Source: Rhizomys pruinosus (Eukaryota; Chordata; Mammalia; Rodentia; Spalacidae). Taken from it: a stretch of 64,000 nucleotides of DNA. Positions 44,091-56,659 of the stretch are shown one piece after another (position 1 is the first letter of the stretch; each line of letters starts with the position of its first letter). Both the position numbers and the translations under genes were made by a program. The notes below the pieces were generated by a model. The model did no database searches. It saw only the letters and a program-made list of their open reading frames with translations, and was not told the DNA's origin. The stretch is taken from positions 2,190,460 through 2,254,459 of the forward strand of contig VZQC01000544.1 of NCBI GenBank assembly GCA_009823505.1. Direction: 5' to 3'.

Positions 44091-44441
44091 ATAATAATAT
44101 ATTAAGAAACTATTAAAATTAAATTTCAAATAAAAAACACAAGCATGTATCAAATTATCAAAAATTAATTAATAAAAACATAAAAATAATATAAATTAAT
44201 GATGTTAATATTTATGTTGATAATATAAAATTTAAATAGTATAATTATAAAATATAAAGTATTCATGTAATATACTAGTTATATTAATATAATAGTATAA
44301 AATATGAATAAATAATCTTAATAAGATTAATAAAAATAAAAATAATATAAAAATTGTTGATACAAATTAAAATTTGAGTGTATGAATTTTCTACTGTATT
44401 TTCCAAATAAATAGGATTTTATTCATTTATTCAGCAACATT
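44091..44441. repeat. AT-rich low-complexity sequence
   Basis: Almost only A and T, in irregular ataat/taaaa patterns, after the L1 tail. Confidence 0.85.
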
Positions 44442-44598
44442 ATTTTTTTTTTTTTGGTCTTTTTGAGACAGGTCTACCTGTAGCTCCGGCTGTCCTGGAA
44501 CTCACTATGTAGACCAGGTTGGCCTTGAACTCACAAAGATCCACCTGCCTCTGCCTCCCAAGTGCTAGGATTAAAGGTATGGGCCACCACGCCTGGCC
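44442..44598 (-). mobile_element. B1 SINE
   Basis: T-run, ggtctttttgagacagg, agaccaggttggccttgaac, ccaccacgcctggcc. Confidence 0.93.
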
Positions 44599-45600
44599 CT
44601 CAGCCCTTATTGATTACAAGATACATCTTACGCAAGTGCTGAAGATACTATGAGTAAGGTGTGGTTTCTGGACTTATGGATCACTAAGTCTTATGGAAGC
44701 TTTCCACAACAATGAAGCTGGTTTTTGGTTTTCTCTTATGGGCAAATATTGTTCCTTCAACCTAGACACAGCTGTATGAAACAGATCAGGAAGATAACTG
44801 TCCCTTTAAATTTCCAAGTATAGTTTCTATTGAATAGGCAGAGGAAAATTGGTGTCTCCACATTGCCCCCATTTATAAGCACTGTGTGTACTTCAGGGCT
44901 GGGATCCAGATGGCTGATGAACACAAAGCTTCATTGTTTCACAATATTGAGGAGAACTGGTATAATTAAGCCCTACTATGATGTAAGGCTCACAGTCATT
45001 GTCCAAAGAAGCTTTGTGGAAAGGTGGCATGTGAGTCAAGCTATCAAGCCTGCTCTGTCTTCTCCCTTCCTTGTAGCAGCCCCAAAGAACTCATGTAGTC
45101 ACAGAGGAGAATGTACAGCAGTGTTCCTGCCTGTGTACCTTTCTCCATACATCACCTGCAAGGGCTTCAAAAGCTACGAACTCAGCAGTCATGAGGCACG
45201 TAGGATTTCGAGATGGACTGATTCTAAAAACAGAAGCCTAGAGAGAAAGACTTGTTTGTTCTAAACCACACCCCACAATGTACAGCCCAGGCCCCTAGAG
45301 AATGCTTCCTCCCCTGGTGGGACATGGGAGATAAAGAGCTCAAAGGACAGTCCACAGCAGTGATGCTCAGCCAAAGCCTGTGCTCTTCCTCTGGAACTTC
45401 AGAACATGTAAGGAAAAGTCCTATGTGTTCTTGGGTGAAATGAATTTTTACTAATATGCTTGAAGGAGGGGCCTGCGGAAGGGAGGAATCAACAATGAAG
45501 ACAATTTGGGGTTCCAAGATCATTATATTCTACTAATTTGCACAATTAAAACTTCTACACAAAATGAGATTCTAGCAGCTAGCATAGACATTTATTTCAC
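44599..45600. other. unique intronic sequence
   Basis: A 144-codon open frame at 44830-45264 has no recognisable domain. No known repeat. Confidence 0.45.
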
Positions 45601-45632
45601 ACACACACATACACACACACACACACACACAA
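45601..45632. repeat. (CA)n microsatellite
   Basis: About 15 CA units. Confidence 0.95.
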
Positions 45633-46025
45633 AATGTAAAGTCAAGGAAAAGATGATTTTTGAATAAATTAAAAGCATTTATGCCTCTATAAATTGAAGA
45701 TTTAAAAAGGATGAAGTGAAAATTACAGGTTTAGAGTCAAGAAGACATTACTTCAATTTCAATTTACTGATTTCTCTGTTTACAAAGGAGAATGAAGTAC
45801 GCATTGATAGGAACACCTTTCTTCAAGGCTATTAACATATTCGAGTTTTCTGTAAAGGAAAACAAAAGGCACCCAGGACTTACAGAGGGACTTGAGCAAA
45901 GTTTGAAATAATTTCACTTTTTAGAAGGAAAAAATTCTGTGACTTAGACCTCACTGAATCTGGTCTAGAGCTGTAGTGTATACTCTAGTGCATTTGGAAT
46001 ATCAGAGAATTGTGAGAGAAGGAAT
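45633..46025. other. unique intronic sequence
   Basis: No element recognised. Confidence 0.45.
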
Positions 46026-46027
46026 TG

Positions 46028-46044
46028 GGAGGGAGGGAGGAAGG

Positions 46045-46090
<46 letters not shown>
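46028..46090. repeat. (GGGA)n/(GA)n microsatellite
   Basis: GGGA/GGAA units passing into a pure GA run. Confidence 0.95.
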
Positions 46091-46093
<3 letters not shown>

Positions 46094-46095
46094 AG

Positions 46096-46203
46096 ACGTA
46101 GGCATGGTGTCAAGAGCCTATAATCCTTGTACTTACGAGGCAGGGAGATTATGAATTTGAGGCCAGGTTGTGCTGCACAGTAAAACCCTGTCTAAAAACA
46201 ATT
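46096..46203 (+). mobile_element. old B1-related SINE
   Basis: taggcatggtgtcaagagcc, taatccttgtacttacgagg, aaaaccctgtctaaaaa. Confidence 0.6.
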
Positions 46204-46271
46204 AATACAGTTTTTTTAAAGAGGAAACAGGAAAAGCATATGTAAGTAATTCTTGAGTTAAAGAAAGATGG

Positions 46272-46302
46272 CATATATGTATGTATATATACATATATAC
46301 AT

Positions 46303-46350
<48 letters not shown>
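46272..46350. repeat. (TA)n/(CA)n microsatellite
   Basis: Long TA run with a CA block. Confidence 0.95.
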
Positions 46351-46353
<3 letters not shown>

Positions 46354-46851
46354 TTAATTTATGCTCTGCTGAGCTAGACTGCCTTTGGTTACCCCTGGCT
46401 ACAAGCTGTAATTTGAAGTACACCAGTACTTCTCATCCCCTTTGTCTTGTAGCTAGCAGATCCATGTTCTTTATGGCAGGTAAAAGCTTATTGGGGCAGG
46501 CTTATCCTCCTGAACATCCAGTTGCACTCTAGGGATCATATCTATGAATATCCCATCATCTAAAACAAGTCACAGAGCTGAGTCCAAAGTCAAGGAGTGG
46601 GGAAGCATCCTTCACCTCCCAGGCAACCATGGCATAACGGGAATGCCTACCTCCTATTACCTGTGAAATGAACTTAGTTTAACATACTCTATACAATGTC
46701 TAATACACAATAAATCTTTGTTGTATATCTACTGTTATTAATTGTTATGGATCCTTCCTTTGCAGACATAGAAATTATTCCATCAACAGAAGTTGTGCTT
46801 ATTTATTACAAAAAATATCTTTTCCATTTATTTCTTGTTTTTCTCCCACAG
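46351..46851. other. intron end before the terminal exon
   Basis: Unique; ends in tttttctcccacag, a strong acceptor. Confidence 0.5.
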
Positions 46852-47030
46852 ATTTACCTTGCACAAAGGACAGGCTGTCAGCAAGCTTCTGTCAGACACT
46901 AAAATCCATGAAGAAGTGTTCTGTGCCCACTGTGAGGGCTCAGTGTTGCCTCTCCTGTCCACAGATTCAGAGCACCCATACCCAGAGAAAAAGAAAACAG
47001 CAGTTGCTCAAAAGTCCTGATATCCTCTAG
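46852..47030 (+). CDS. Adamts12: Adamts12 terminal exon, PLAC domain and stop
   Basis: Coding part of the last exon: two bases completing an Asp codon, 58 codons and a TAG stop at 47028-47030; acceptor tctcccacag ends at 46851. The peptide begins [18 protein letters not shown] and contains six Cys (CT..FC..KC..QCC..SC), the PLAC module found at the C-terminus of ADAMTS and related proteins. A basic tail follows ([13 protein letters not shown]), ending PDIL; I recall a different last few residues in human ADAMTS12 (no reading past LLQKS plus KEL), so the final residues appear to have shifted here. The unrelated frame that starts at 46793 is a shadow. Confidence 0.93.
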
Positions 47031-48135
47031 GTCCAGAAAGAAAGCACCAACATAGACCTCCACAGCCTGTGCCTGTAACATGGTCTAGCCCTAAGGGCCA
47101 CTTCATTGACATTTTACTTTCTGTACTTCAAGTCCAACTTTAGGTCATAACAAAACAAAAACCAGTGTGTTTGTCTAGCCACAAAAATGTTCCTTACAGG
47201 GGCACGGGGCTGGCTGTGCCATGATGGGAAGGTGAAGTATGCGGAAGGATTCTGAGGCAGCTGTGATGAGCTCCGGACAGGTGCCAGATTAGGCAGCTGT
47301 ATGAGAAGATGGTTTTCCCCCTTTAAAGATAAAAATAGAGGCCAGGTTTTTCCTAGACTACCTCAAGAGTATCAAGAAACAGAGTCACACCTATAAAGAG
47401 ACATCCAGGAATAAACAACCCTTTAGATTCACCTTGATGAATATACCCTCCTCTCTGCATGGGGTAGCTGCTGTTTAAAATGTCATCGAGGAGCTTTGAG
47501 GAACATTCATCCAGTAGAAAAATAGAGAAGAAAGAGAATGCTAGTTACATCCCAGGCTATCCTCGCTCCCTGCAGGACTCCACATCTGGACTTGTCCGAG
47601 TCCTGGGACAAACCGTAGAGACTCAGGATTAAGCACTCACAGGCATCAGATGCAGCCTAAGGGGTTAGGTCAGTAACCTGGAGGGCATCTCTGACTCGAG
47701 TGCAATTTCTTTGAAAACTCTAAAAATAAAATGGACAGAAATTAGTTTCTTGCCAGCATAAGGAAGCAAATGTGGCCTTCGTTCTCCCCACTTTGGTAAT
47801 GCTGTCAAGTCTTTCATAGAACAAATGGATGTTTCTGTCAGCCATTTCCTCTGTTGCTGAGTGTGTATCTGAATCATGATCTTAGAACCTAGCATCATCC
47901 TGAAAAAATACATATATACACAAAACTGCTACAACTAGGGCGATGACTGTCAGGCAGTCCCCCTGTTCCCCTGAGAGCAAATGAAATTATAGATAAAATT
48001 GGTTCAAAAAACCAGATAAATTGCCCTAAGTACAGGGAATTAGTGCAAACTTACAATTTTGGAGGAAAAACTCTAAAATGTAAGGAAAGATTATCTACTC
48101 AGCATACCCATTAGTGACTTTCAAAGTCATACACT

Positions 48136-48210
48136 ACTAGAGATACAGCTCATGGTACAATGTATGTATATCATGTACAAGGCTGTAGGTTTGGTCTCTG
48201 GCAACACACA
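48136..48210 (+). mobile_element. ID-like SINE fragment inside the 3' UTR
   Basis: agagatacagctcatggtac ... caaggctgtaggtttggtct ctggcaacacac follows a diverged ID head. Confidence 0.5.
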
Positions 48211-50610
48211 GAGAGAAACAAAAATAAAGGTCGATTTACCTCATGAAGAACAGGCAACTCAAGAGGGTTCAAAACCCTGAATTAAAAGTGAGAATTCTAT
48301 TCTAGATCTGCCTTCCTACTGAAATCAAAGAGTGCTATGATCTCAAATTCAGAGCAAATTTCTAGGTGAACCCATGTCTAATAGGAGATCATTTTATGAA
48401 CTGAACCCCTACAGAAAGGGCGGGTGGGTAGGTGGAGAGGTGGAGAGATGTAAAACCCAGGAGATCTTAGAACCAGTTCTTGACAGATGGAAGGCAATCC
48501 ATGCCTTCATGTGATGCACAGCATAATTGGAGGCTTGTGCACCAACATACATAGTCCCCATTTTAGAGTACAATAGCCCACATCTCCCTTTAGTTCCCTA
48601 TCCATTCAGCAGAATGGTGCTACTAAAAATGGTGCTAATACCTAGATGGTAGCAGAACTAATATAAACAGAACAGCTGATAATATGGATGGTTAATTGTA
48701 CATGAATCTTCAATTAGACATCAGCTTAATGCAGAATGGTGTTGCTGGCCAATGCCAGTTTTATTGCTTAGATAACGTGAACCTAACATTTTCCATTATG
48801 AGCTTTTAAACTCTTTTTAAACCACTAGTATCTATTATTCTGATAAAGTTCTGTGGAAAATATAACACTAAGCTTTGGATGAAATTCAAGGTACACCAGA
48901 AATAGGAGAACGTTTTTACTAAAGCCAAGGAATTTATGTGTAGACAAACATATACACTTGTATTCTCTATCTTTAAATATAAACGTTGCTGGCCAATGAA
49001 AATCTCTGGTGGAATAACAGTTTTAGAGAAATATTTACATTGTTACTTTTAGTTACAGGAGTGGAGGAGAATCTGTTTTGTTTTGTTTTTTCTAATGAGG
49101 CAGTTTGCAAAGACTAATGTAGGCTTTCGGAAAGATTATTTTAATGAGCCAGACTGATTTAACTTAACCTGGTTCCATACTAGCACAGGGTAAAATGCAT
49201 GCCATCAGAGACCTCAGTTTTGCCAGGTTTACAAAACTCAGGAATAAATCTGGATTTCTACTGACCTCAACAAACTAAACTAAGCCAGCTTTCCCAATGC
49301 AAAAAATAGACCACATCATTTTGGCCCATGTAATAAAGAAGATTGTAAATACATGTGGAAGGTCTGGCCAGGTGCTCTATTCTGGGTCTTTCTCCAGTTT
49401 CTCAAGGACAGGAAATTTGCCTCTGATCACATAGCATGGACATTCTCTTCCTCCACTGAGATTGTGCTTCGAGACTGTTGTATGGCATTTGTCATTTGTG
49501 CTTGCTATAGGAGTCATCCATCAACTGCTCCACTATGAGTTATCAGTGTTTCCATAGATACTGGTGCTTGAGATGCTTGAGGAGCCTCTGATTACAGGAA
49601 ATCTCTGATGTCAAGAATCTGTATGGTGTCTTCATTTCTTCATTATTCCCAGGAGCCAATGTGAAAAAGATCATTGGTTTACCTTTTTTCACTGGTTTAC
49701 TTTATCCTGGTTCCCCTTCATTTCCACCTTGAAGGACTGAGCAAGAAATATAGCAAGAGGATTTATATTTACTGGATTTATATTTACCATGAGCCAGATA
49801 GGTCTACATTATGGCCTTGTGCTTAAATGCCTCGTGTTGGGTTTACACTGCATTTCATAGTGGTAAGCATTATCTTTTGTTTAAAAAATTGTGAGTTTCT
49901 TCTTGAACATCAAAACATTATGCCATGAAAGAACAATATTCCTAGAAACTTAGTAGTGAATACTTTCTTAGGAATCATGTCCTATTATAAAAAATTGCTT
50001 TCTTAAGGTAGAATAAGTATTTAGTGAGAGGTTTTCTTAAGCAAGAGTAGATCTCCATTCTGAGAAATGACGGCCCCCCTAGCAGTCCAATGCAATGCTT
50101 CCTAAAAATCTGTCTGGAACAACCTACATTAATTATCTGAAACAGTTTGAAGGATGGTGTTATTTGAGATCCTAGCTTCCCATTTAGTTGGCTGAAGTTC
50201 TTTGAGAGCTACACAGGGCTACCCTAGAGAGTACAGGTCAGAGCCTTTTCCTTCCTGACTTCAAGCGGAAGCTCTGGGGCAGCATAACTGGTGCTCAGTC
50301 CACAATGATTCACTTTCCAGGGAAAGACTGCATGAACTTCCCGGTGCTATAGCCAATATATTGGATGCTACTTTTGTTACTAATTCAATCATTTTTATTT
50401 TAAGTTGTATCACTAAAAATAATGTAGTAGGGGAAATGCATTTCTACCTATTACTGTCCTCCAAAGTACGATATGACACTGACGGCTCATGGCCGTCCCT
50501 GTGTTTCTGTGCTGCTTCACCAGCTGATGCCCCACCTCCTTCATGTACCTTGATGAGTACCTTAGTGCTCAAAATGAGATTATAATCATAGTCTGCCCTT
50601 ATTCGGCATC

Positions 50611-50616
50611 AATAAA
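50611..50616 (+). terminator. Adamts12: candidate Adamts12 polyadenylation signal
   Basis: AATAAA in attcggcatcaataaatggc, followed within about 25 bp by a GT-rich stretch (gtctacgtgtgattc). It is the last AATAAA before the repeat-rich intergenic DNA. Confidence 0.55.
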
Positions 50617-50635
50617 TGGCCAAACTCATTAATGT

Positions 50636-50985
50636 CTACGTGTGATTCATTTACTTTTGCTATGAGACTCCTACCACCTACCACACAGTGTTACCATGGA
50701 GTTTAGCAACTGGAAGAAGATGCCATCAATGTCCTCCTCCCACACTCCCTTATCCCAAATTGCTTCCTACCTGACTCCTAGGCAAGAACATTACCCAATG
50801 AGTCAGATCCCAGGTGATGTAGAATGTCTCTTCTCACAAATGTGCATCAACTGAAAAAAGAAGTGTAGTAATCTGAAGTGATATCTACAATCAATACCTC
50901 ACAATGAATCCAGCATGATCAGACCTTCAGTTCACAGAATGAGCCTCTGTCTTGCTATTCCAAGTGTAGACATGCTTAGAAAACA
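50636..50985. other. unique intergenic sequence
   Basis: No element recognised. Confidence 0.45.
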
Positions 50986-51960
50986 ATTTACTTCAAGAGA
51001 AGTTTGTAAGGGAGAAATGGGGAAAATGGGGATACTTTAAATGGAGAAGACTTCAGGGGGGATGGCTAGACTAGGAGGGGGAGAGAGGAGAGATAAATAA
51101 TGCCTAACTAGTGTAAAAAACCTGAGGGGATCAGATTTGTCTCACAATCTAAAGACAAATTACATATACAATATCTCTACATGAGTCCATGTGCATAGCT
51201 GAAGGCCACATTACAAGAAACAGTACCATACAGGAGAAACCTTCCTTTGAGTCATTGGCCATGGTAGTCCAAGAGCCTCCCAAAATTACACAGGCTATTG
51301 CCACAGCCCTTGATTGATTCCCAGAAACTGAAGGTAAGACCCTACTACTGAAGACAGGACATATTTCAGAGTCCAGAATTGGAGCTGTGGAGCTGGAAGG
51401 GACCTGGAAGCCACCTGCCCTGAAGGCTGGCTCTCACAGCTGTGGAGAGCACTACACAAGCTGCTAAGGGAAAAGCAGCAATCAATGGTCCCACACCAGC
51501 TTTAAGACCCAATACCCACATCAATGTCTGGTGCAGCACACTGAATTGGTGCAATAGTGGCACTTTTATCTTGGGGGCAATCAATGGCTAATTGGACTTA
51601 AAGCCCACTCAATGGGAGGAAGCTTATGTGTGTTCCTGTAAACATGGCCAGATACACACAGATGGAGAGGTCATAGACCTTAGAGAAATTCCCAAGGGAA
51701 TCCAATCTTTTTTTTTTCAAAGAGTGCATAGCTAAGTTCAGCCAGCACAGTTAGAATTTGTAAATATGGAGAAGGAATCCACTAGTCATATATGCAATGA
51801 GCGCTGTGAGGGAAGAGCCAGCTGGATCAGATCATGATGCCTAGAATTTTTAATAGTGTAACTGCAGTGGTAGGAAATCTGGTCGGGTTGGGTCAAGAAG
51901 GCATCGCAGAGGGCCATGGACTCCATCTTATTCAGACCTTAAAACTATTCGAGCGCCGGG
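50986..51960 (+). mobile_element. L1, Lx-type fragment
   Basis: Purine-rich block at about 51000-51090, then a body that parallels 53860-54420 (gcactacacaagctgctaag against gtgctacgcaggctgttatg; shared ggtgcaatagtgg). Confidence 0.5.
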
Positions 51961-52245
51961 GAACTCTTTCTTATCCTGAAATCTTCAGATGAGTCTTACC
52001 TTAAGAGGCCTACCCTGGCTGTCCTAGGAAGACCAAGGCATGCTCCTGCTCCTGAGATATGCCCTGCACTTTTTCCACTAGAAAAACAGCCTCTTAATTA
52101 GGGGAGATTTTTGTTCCCTGGGTGATATACAACAATGTCTGAAGCATTTGGGATTTTCATACCTGGAGGTGGGAGAATGCTATTGGTATCTAATGAGTAG
52201 AGTCCAAGGATACTGGCAAACATTGTTTTTAAAAAGAAAAACATC
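51961..52245. other. intergenic sequence
   Basis: No element recognised. Confidence 0.4.
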
Positions 52246-52400
52246 TTGGAGCTGGAGAAATGGCTCTGTGGTTAAGAGTATTTACTGTTCTTGAAGAAGA
52301 CCTGCTTTTGGTTCCCAAAGTCCACATGGCAGCTAACAACCATCTGTAACTCCAGTTTCAGGGGATCGAACACCCCTGTGACCCAAGTACTGCATAAAGC
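52246..52400 (+). mobile_element. B3-type SINE, 3' truncated
   Basis: ggagctggagaaatggctct head and accatctgtaactccagttt; no tail. Confidence 0.75.
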
Positions 52401-52439
52401 TTCCTCTTTGGCTATTGGAAGAATTGGGAAATGCCCTGT

Positions 52440-52920
52440 ATTAGTCAGGGTTCTCTAAAGAAACAGAAGTAACGGGACGAATATATATAGCTATGTACAA
52501 TTTATTGATTTGCTCACGTGACAGAGTTCAAGGAGTCCAACAGTAGCTGCACCACACTGTAAAGGCTGAGAGAATCCAGGGAACTGCTCAGTCAGCAAGG
52601 CTGGATGTCTCAGTAGTCCCAATCTAGTGCTGAAGGCCCGAATGGATTCCAGGAGATCTGCCAGTCTCAGTACACGCTGGGATCCGAAAGGTTGATCACA
52701 GCAGCAAGACAAACTCACCAGATGAGAGAGGCAAGCCACAGGAGAAAAGGGACCAGCTCCTTCTGCCGTGGCCTTTTATACTGCCTGCCAGCAGAAGGTA
52801 ACACCCACATTTGGGGTAGGCCATCCAGGTTGAGATGGTCCAATCCAAACATCCCTTTTCTCTTATTTGTTCCTTAGTCCAGTCAAGTTGACACACAGGA
52901 TTAACCGTCACATGCCCCAT
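52440..52920. mobile_element. rodent interspersed repeat, class not assigned
   Basis: attagtcagggttctctaaa start, caaggctggatgtctcagta, cttttatactgcctgccagc and ccagtcaagttgacacacag end are a familiar rodent repeat order. Confidence 0.6.
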
Positions 52921-53629
52921 GGCCACTTGCAGTAAAAAAGGGAAATAATACTTCATCAGAGAAGGACATGAAGAGTCATTTACAGTGTCATGCATTAAGA
53001 GACTGGATGTCCTCAAAGCATGCAAGAACAGAACTAGGGAAATACTAATGTTTCATTGCCACTAACACTCCACGCAAGCTCAAACAATACTGCTAGCAAT
53101 TCTGTGCCTACATACTGCCCCTCTGGACTCGGTCCAGTAAGGATGGGGAAATGCTTCGTATTTCTACTTCTGATCCTAGAGCACTGACTGGCACTAGTAT
53201 GTGCTTTATAAAAATATATATGTGGGGGGGTGAATATGTTAAGAGAGAGGAGACAGTAGATTATAGTTCAAATGAAAAAAAAAAGATGTGGAATCCTGCA
53301 GGAGGAAAGGTTTAAGCAGGGAGGGGCATAAGGGGCATAAGAGCTTGAGGGAAATTGGGGGTGGGGGAAGGCTGACCCAAAGGAGGAGCGTATGAAAGTT
53401 TACTACCTCACAACCCAATAAAATGTGATGGGAAGGTTAGTAGTATACATGTGATTTGAAAGAAGAGAGGAATATTGGGGGAGATTTAAAGGGGATGGGG
53501 GTAGGGGAATTCTGTACGGGGGAGATGGCGGGTGTGCTAACCAAACTTGAGGATGCATAGAAAATCCTTTTGGAAATTCACTAATTAGTAAGCTAATTCC
53601 AAAATATATCTTAAAGAAAAAGAGTTTGA

Positions 53630-53845
53630 GGGGGCTGGAGAGATGGCTCAGGGGTTAAGAGCTCTTACTGCTCTTACCTAGGTAAGACCTAGCTTTGGTT
53701 CCCATCACCTACATTAAGTGGCATACAGCCCCTTATAACTCCAGTTCCAGGGGGTCCAACACCAACATACGTGATGCACATAAACTCATAGAGGCACACA
53801 ACCATACACATAAAAAATGAATAAATAAATATTTAAGGTAATTCA
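53630..53845 (+). mobile_element. B3-type SINE
   Basis: gggggctggagagatggctc to aaatgaataaataaata; diverged middle. Confidence 0.8.
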
Positions 53846-54470
53846 AACAGAATTCTCCTACATGGGTGGAAAATGCTGCTCTCGGAGGACAAATTTTATC
53901 AAACTCTTGGTGCAAGGCATGGAATACTTCCACTACGAGTTTTTTTCCTTTTTTCAAGAACATTCCGGATATTTCCAAAATACACAAGCTATTGTCATTT
54001 TCCTTGGTTACCCATCATAAGTACATGGTAAGACCCTGTTGATGAAGATGTCACATACTCTGGGTACAGGACATAGAGAACTCAGTCTTGAACCAACTGA
54101 GATACTTTTTCCCTGCTAGCTACATTTTATAGTGCAGGCAGGTGCTACGCAGGCTGTTATGGAGGAAAGGCATCAATGGTCCTACTCAAGGCAGTGGTCT
54201 TACTCAGTACTGGACTCTGCAGGCTGCAATACCAACCTGCCAGGAAAACTACATGATCACTAGTGCAATAGTGGTGCAACTGTTACAGGTTAAGCAACAG
54301 CTTTTAGAGTGGACTTGAGACCTACCTGGTCCTGGCCAAAAGCCCATAGCTGGGAAGGTCATGGATTCTAGAGTAGAATCTGCTACTGCTATTTTACTAA
54401 ATGGTCATGCTGTCAAATTACCTACTTATGTTTATGCCGATAGATAAAGACTACTCTCAACCTTAGAGAG

Positions 54471-54585
54471 GCTTTTTTTTTTTTTTTTGGTCTTTTTGAG
54501 ACAGGGTCTCCCTTTAGTCCCAGCTGGCCTAGAGCTCACTCTGTAGACCAGGCTGGCCTTGAACTCACAGAGATCTGCCTGACTG
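54471..54585 (-). mobile_element. B1 SINE lacking its 5' end
   Basis: T-run, then gacagggtctccctttagtc to acagagatctgcctgact, stopping before the normal 5' third. agaggctt flanks both ends, so it inserted in truncated form. Confidence 0.88.
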
Positions 54586-54773
54586 TGAAGAGGCTTCTTT
54601 TTATAGTGGGAAATAGTCAATGCAAAGACATATAGTTGGTCAAAGTGCTAAGACTAACAGAACATGCAGCTCAGCCCTAAGTGAGATATCTTCATTAAAA
54701 CCTCTACTCCAAGACTCACAGAACATCAAAAGAGGAGACATAAAGGATGTGAGAGCAAGAGGATGGTGAGGAG

Positions 54774-54960
54774 AATGGAGCGATGGCTCAGTGGTTAATT
54801 AAGAGCACTGGCTGTTCTTCCAGAGGACCTGGGCTTCCATTCCTACCATCCGTGTGGCAACATGGCAACTAACAACTGTCTATAACTCCAGTTCCAGGGG
54901 ATCCAATGCTCTCTTCTGAAAATGCTCAGGCAGATAAAACAATAAATTAGAAAAATGATT
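54774..54960 (+). mobile_element. B3-type SINE, shortened
   Basis: gagaatggagcgatggctca head, aactgtctataactccagtt, short tail with cagataaaacaataaa. Confidence 0.78.
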
Positions 54961-55202
54961 GATTTTTTAAAGGGGTGTGGGGATGAGTGATTTGAAATGC
55001 TATCTTCTGGACATGACATGGTCATCACTGCACTCCTGAAGTCACAGTGGCTGTGTTACCTGTACAAGATCAAGCCAGTAGACATTTCTGGTATATGTGA
55101 TGGATATACTCACCAGGCCACATCCTTTATTGAGGTGCTATGGGAAAATGATAACTGCTGGGGCAGGGAGAATCATTCTTTATTTAAAAATATATACATT
55201 TC

Positions 55203-55465
55203 GGGGCTGGAGATATAGCCTAGAGGTTAAGAGCACCGATTGCTCTTGCAGAGGACCCGGGTTTGATCCCCAGCACCCATATGGCAGCTAAGAACCGTCT
55301 GTAACTCCCAATTCCAGGAGAACTCCAGTTCCAGGGGAATCCAAGACCCTCTTCTGACCTCTGCAGCATTGTATGACATGGGTTCACAAACCTACATGCA
55401 GACAGTACATTCATACACATACGAAAATAAATAAAATTTTTAAAAATTAAAAAATTAAAAAAAAT
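55203..55465 (+). mobile_element. B3-type SINE, long subfamily
   Basis: Complete with the extra 17-bp segment and long A-rich tail; atatatacattt flanks both sides. Confidence 0.93.
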
Positions 55466-55487
55466 AAAAATATATATACATTTTATT

Positions 55488-56640
55488 TATTATTTTAGCA
55501 TTTCATACAAGTACATAAAATATTTTGATCAAATCCATCCCCCACTTCTTCCCCTCAAACTCTGTCATACCAACAACTTCTCCCTCCCAAACGTGTAATC
55601 TTTTTGTAACCTACTGAGTCCAGTTAGTGCCAGTATGTGCATAAGTTAATTTTAGTTCTTCTTGTTGTTGGTATTTTTGAGACAGGGTCTCCAGGTCTTC
55701 CCAGCTAGCCTGGAACTCACTATGTAGACCAGGCTGGCCTTGAACTCACAGGAATCCACATGCCACTGCCTCCAGAGTGCCAGGATTAAAGGTGTGCAAT
55801 GCCACACCTGGTCTAGTTCTTTTTAATGCAATCACTTTTTTTTTCTCTGTTTTAAATTAAAAGTACCATTAAGATTCATTTTATATACTTCCTTTTCCTT
55901 GGTGTGCTGTGGCTTCTAGAACACATTTTTACTTGGATTTTTGTGAATTTCATACAACATATTTTTATCATAGTTAGACCTCCTCCTCCATCTGCACCCC
56001 TCTTGTATGCCTCCACACACTGGGTTTTGTGTACTCTATCATATATATTAACACCTGCCCAGTCAAATTTGTATCCCAAATGTCCTTTGCTGTCCACTGG
56101 AGCCTAGTTAACCTATCTAGAGCCACACCCTTAGAGAAAACTGACTCTCCTTCTCCCAGCAGTTATTGGTTGCCAGTAGTTCCTCAGCTAAGGTGGGGCT
56201 TCTTATCCACTTTCCCAATTCTATGCTGGGATTTTGACTGGCTTGAGCTTGCATGGGTTTTGTGCATGCTGTTACCCCTGCTGAGAGTTCATTTAAGTAA
56301 GTTCTAAACTGCCTAGAAAACTGTTTCCTTGTGGTCATTCCCTACTCTGCCTCTTACAAAGTTCCTGCCCCCTCTTCTACAATGGTCCCTGAGCCTTGGG
56401 TAGTAGAGGATTGATATGGGTGTCCTATTCAAGAATAAGCACTCTACGGTCTCATTCTCAGCATTTTGGGCAGTCGTGGCCTTCTGGGTCAGTTGCTATC
56501 AGCTGCACAAGAAAGCTTCCCTGTAAAAAGTTGAGAGATGCATTATCATTCTTTCTGCCCATTCTGCTATGTTTCCTGAGCCTTATGTGTAGATGTTTCA
56601 TTGTAAATATGTCACTTAGGGCTGAATACCCCACAGACAC
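55488..56640 (-). mobile_element. L1, Lx-type 3' region, minus orientation
   Basis: acataaaatattttgatcaa then C-rich sequence, ctactgagtccagttagtgc; from 55830, tggttgccagtagttcctca, ttctacaatggtccctgagc. Parallels 37083-37790. Split by a B1. Confidence 0.65.
55662..55812 (-). mobile_element. B1 SINE
   Basis: Reverse-complement B1 flanked by tttagttctt and tctagttctt. Confidence 0.92.
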
Positions 56641-56659
56641 TTAGAAAATCATTCATTTT

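Larger units (their letters stand above)
47031..50635 (+). other. Adamts12: probable Adamts12 3' UTR
   Basis: About 3.6 kb after the stop with almost no recent transposable elements, in contrast to both sides. A 3' UTR of 3-4 kb fits my memory of the human transcript. Possible earlier AATAAA sites are at 47410, 49243 and 49332. Confidence 0.6.
53215..55200 (+). mobile_element. L1, Lx-type region with nested SINEs
   Basis: Purine-rich 3' UTR-like blocks and parallel order with 50986-51960; from 55000, cttctggacatgacatggtc ... tgtacaagatcaagcc is Lx-like. Interrupted at 53630, 54471 and 54774. May be more than one insertion. Confidence 0.5.

Noticed and set aside
44830..45264. 144-codon plus-strand frame
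   Set aside because: No known domain, no orthologous exon expected between TSR8 and PLAC, and no good splice context seen.
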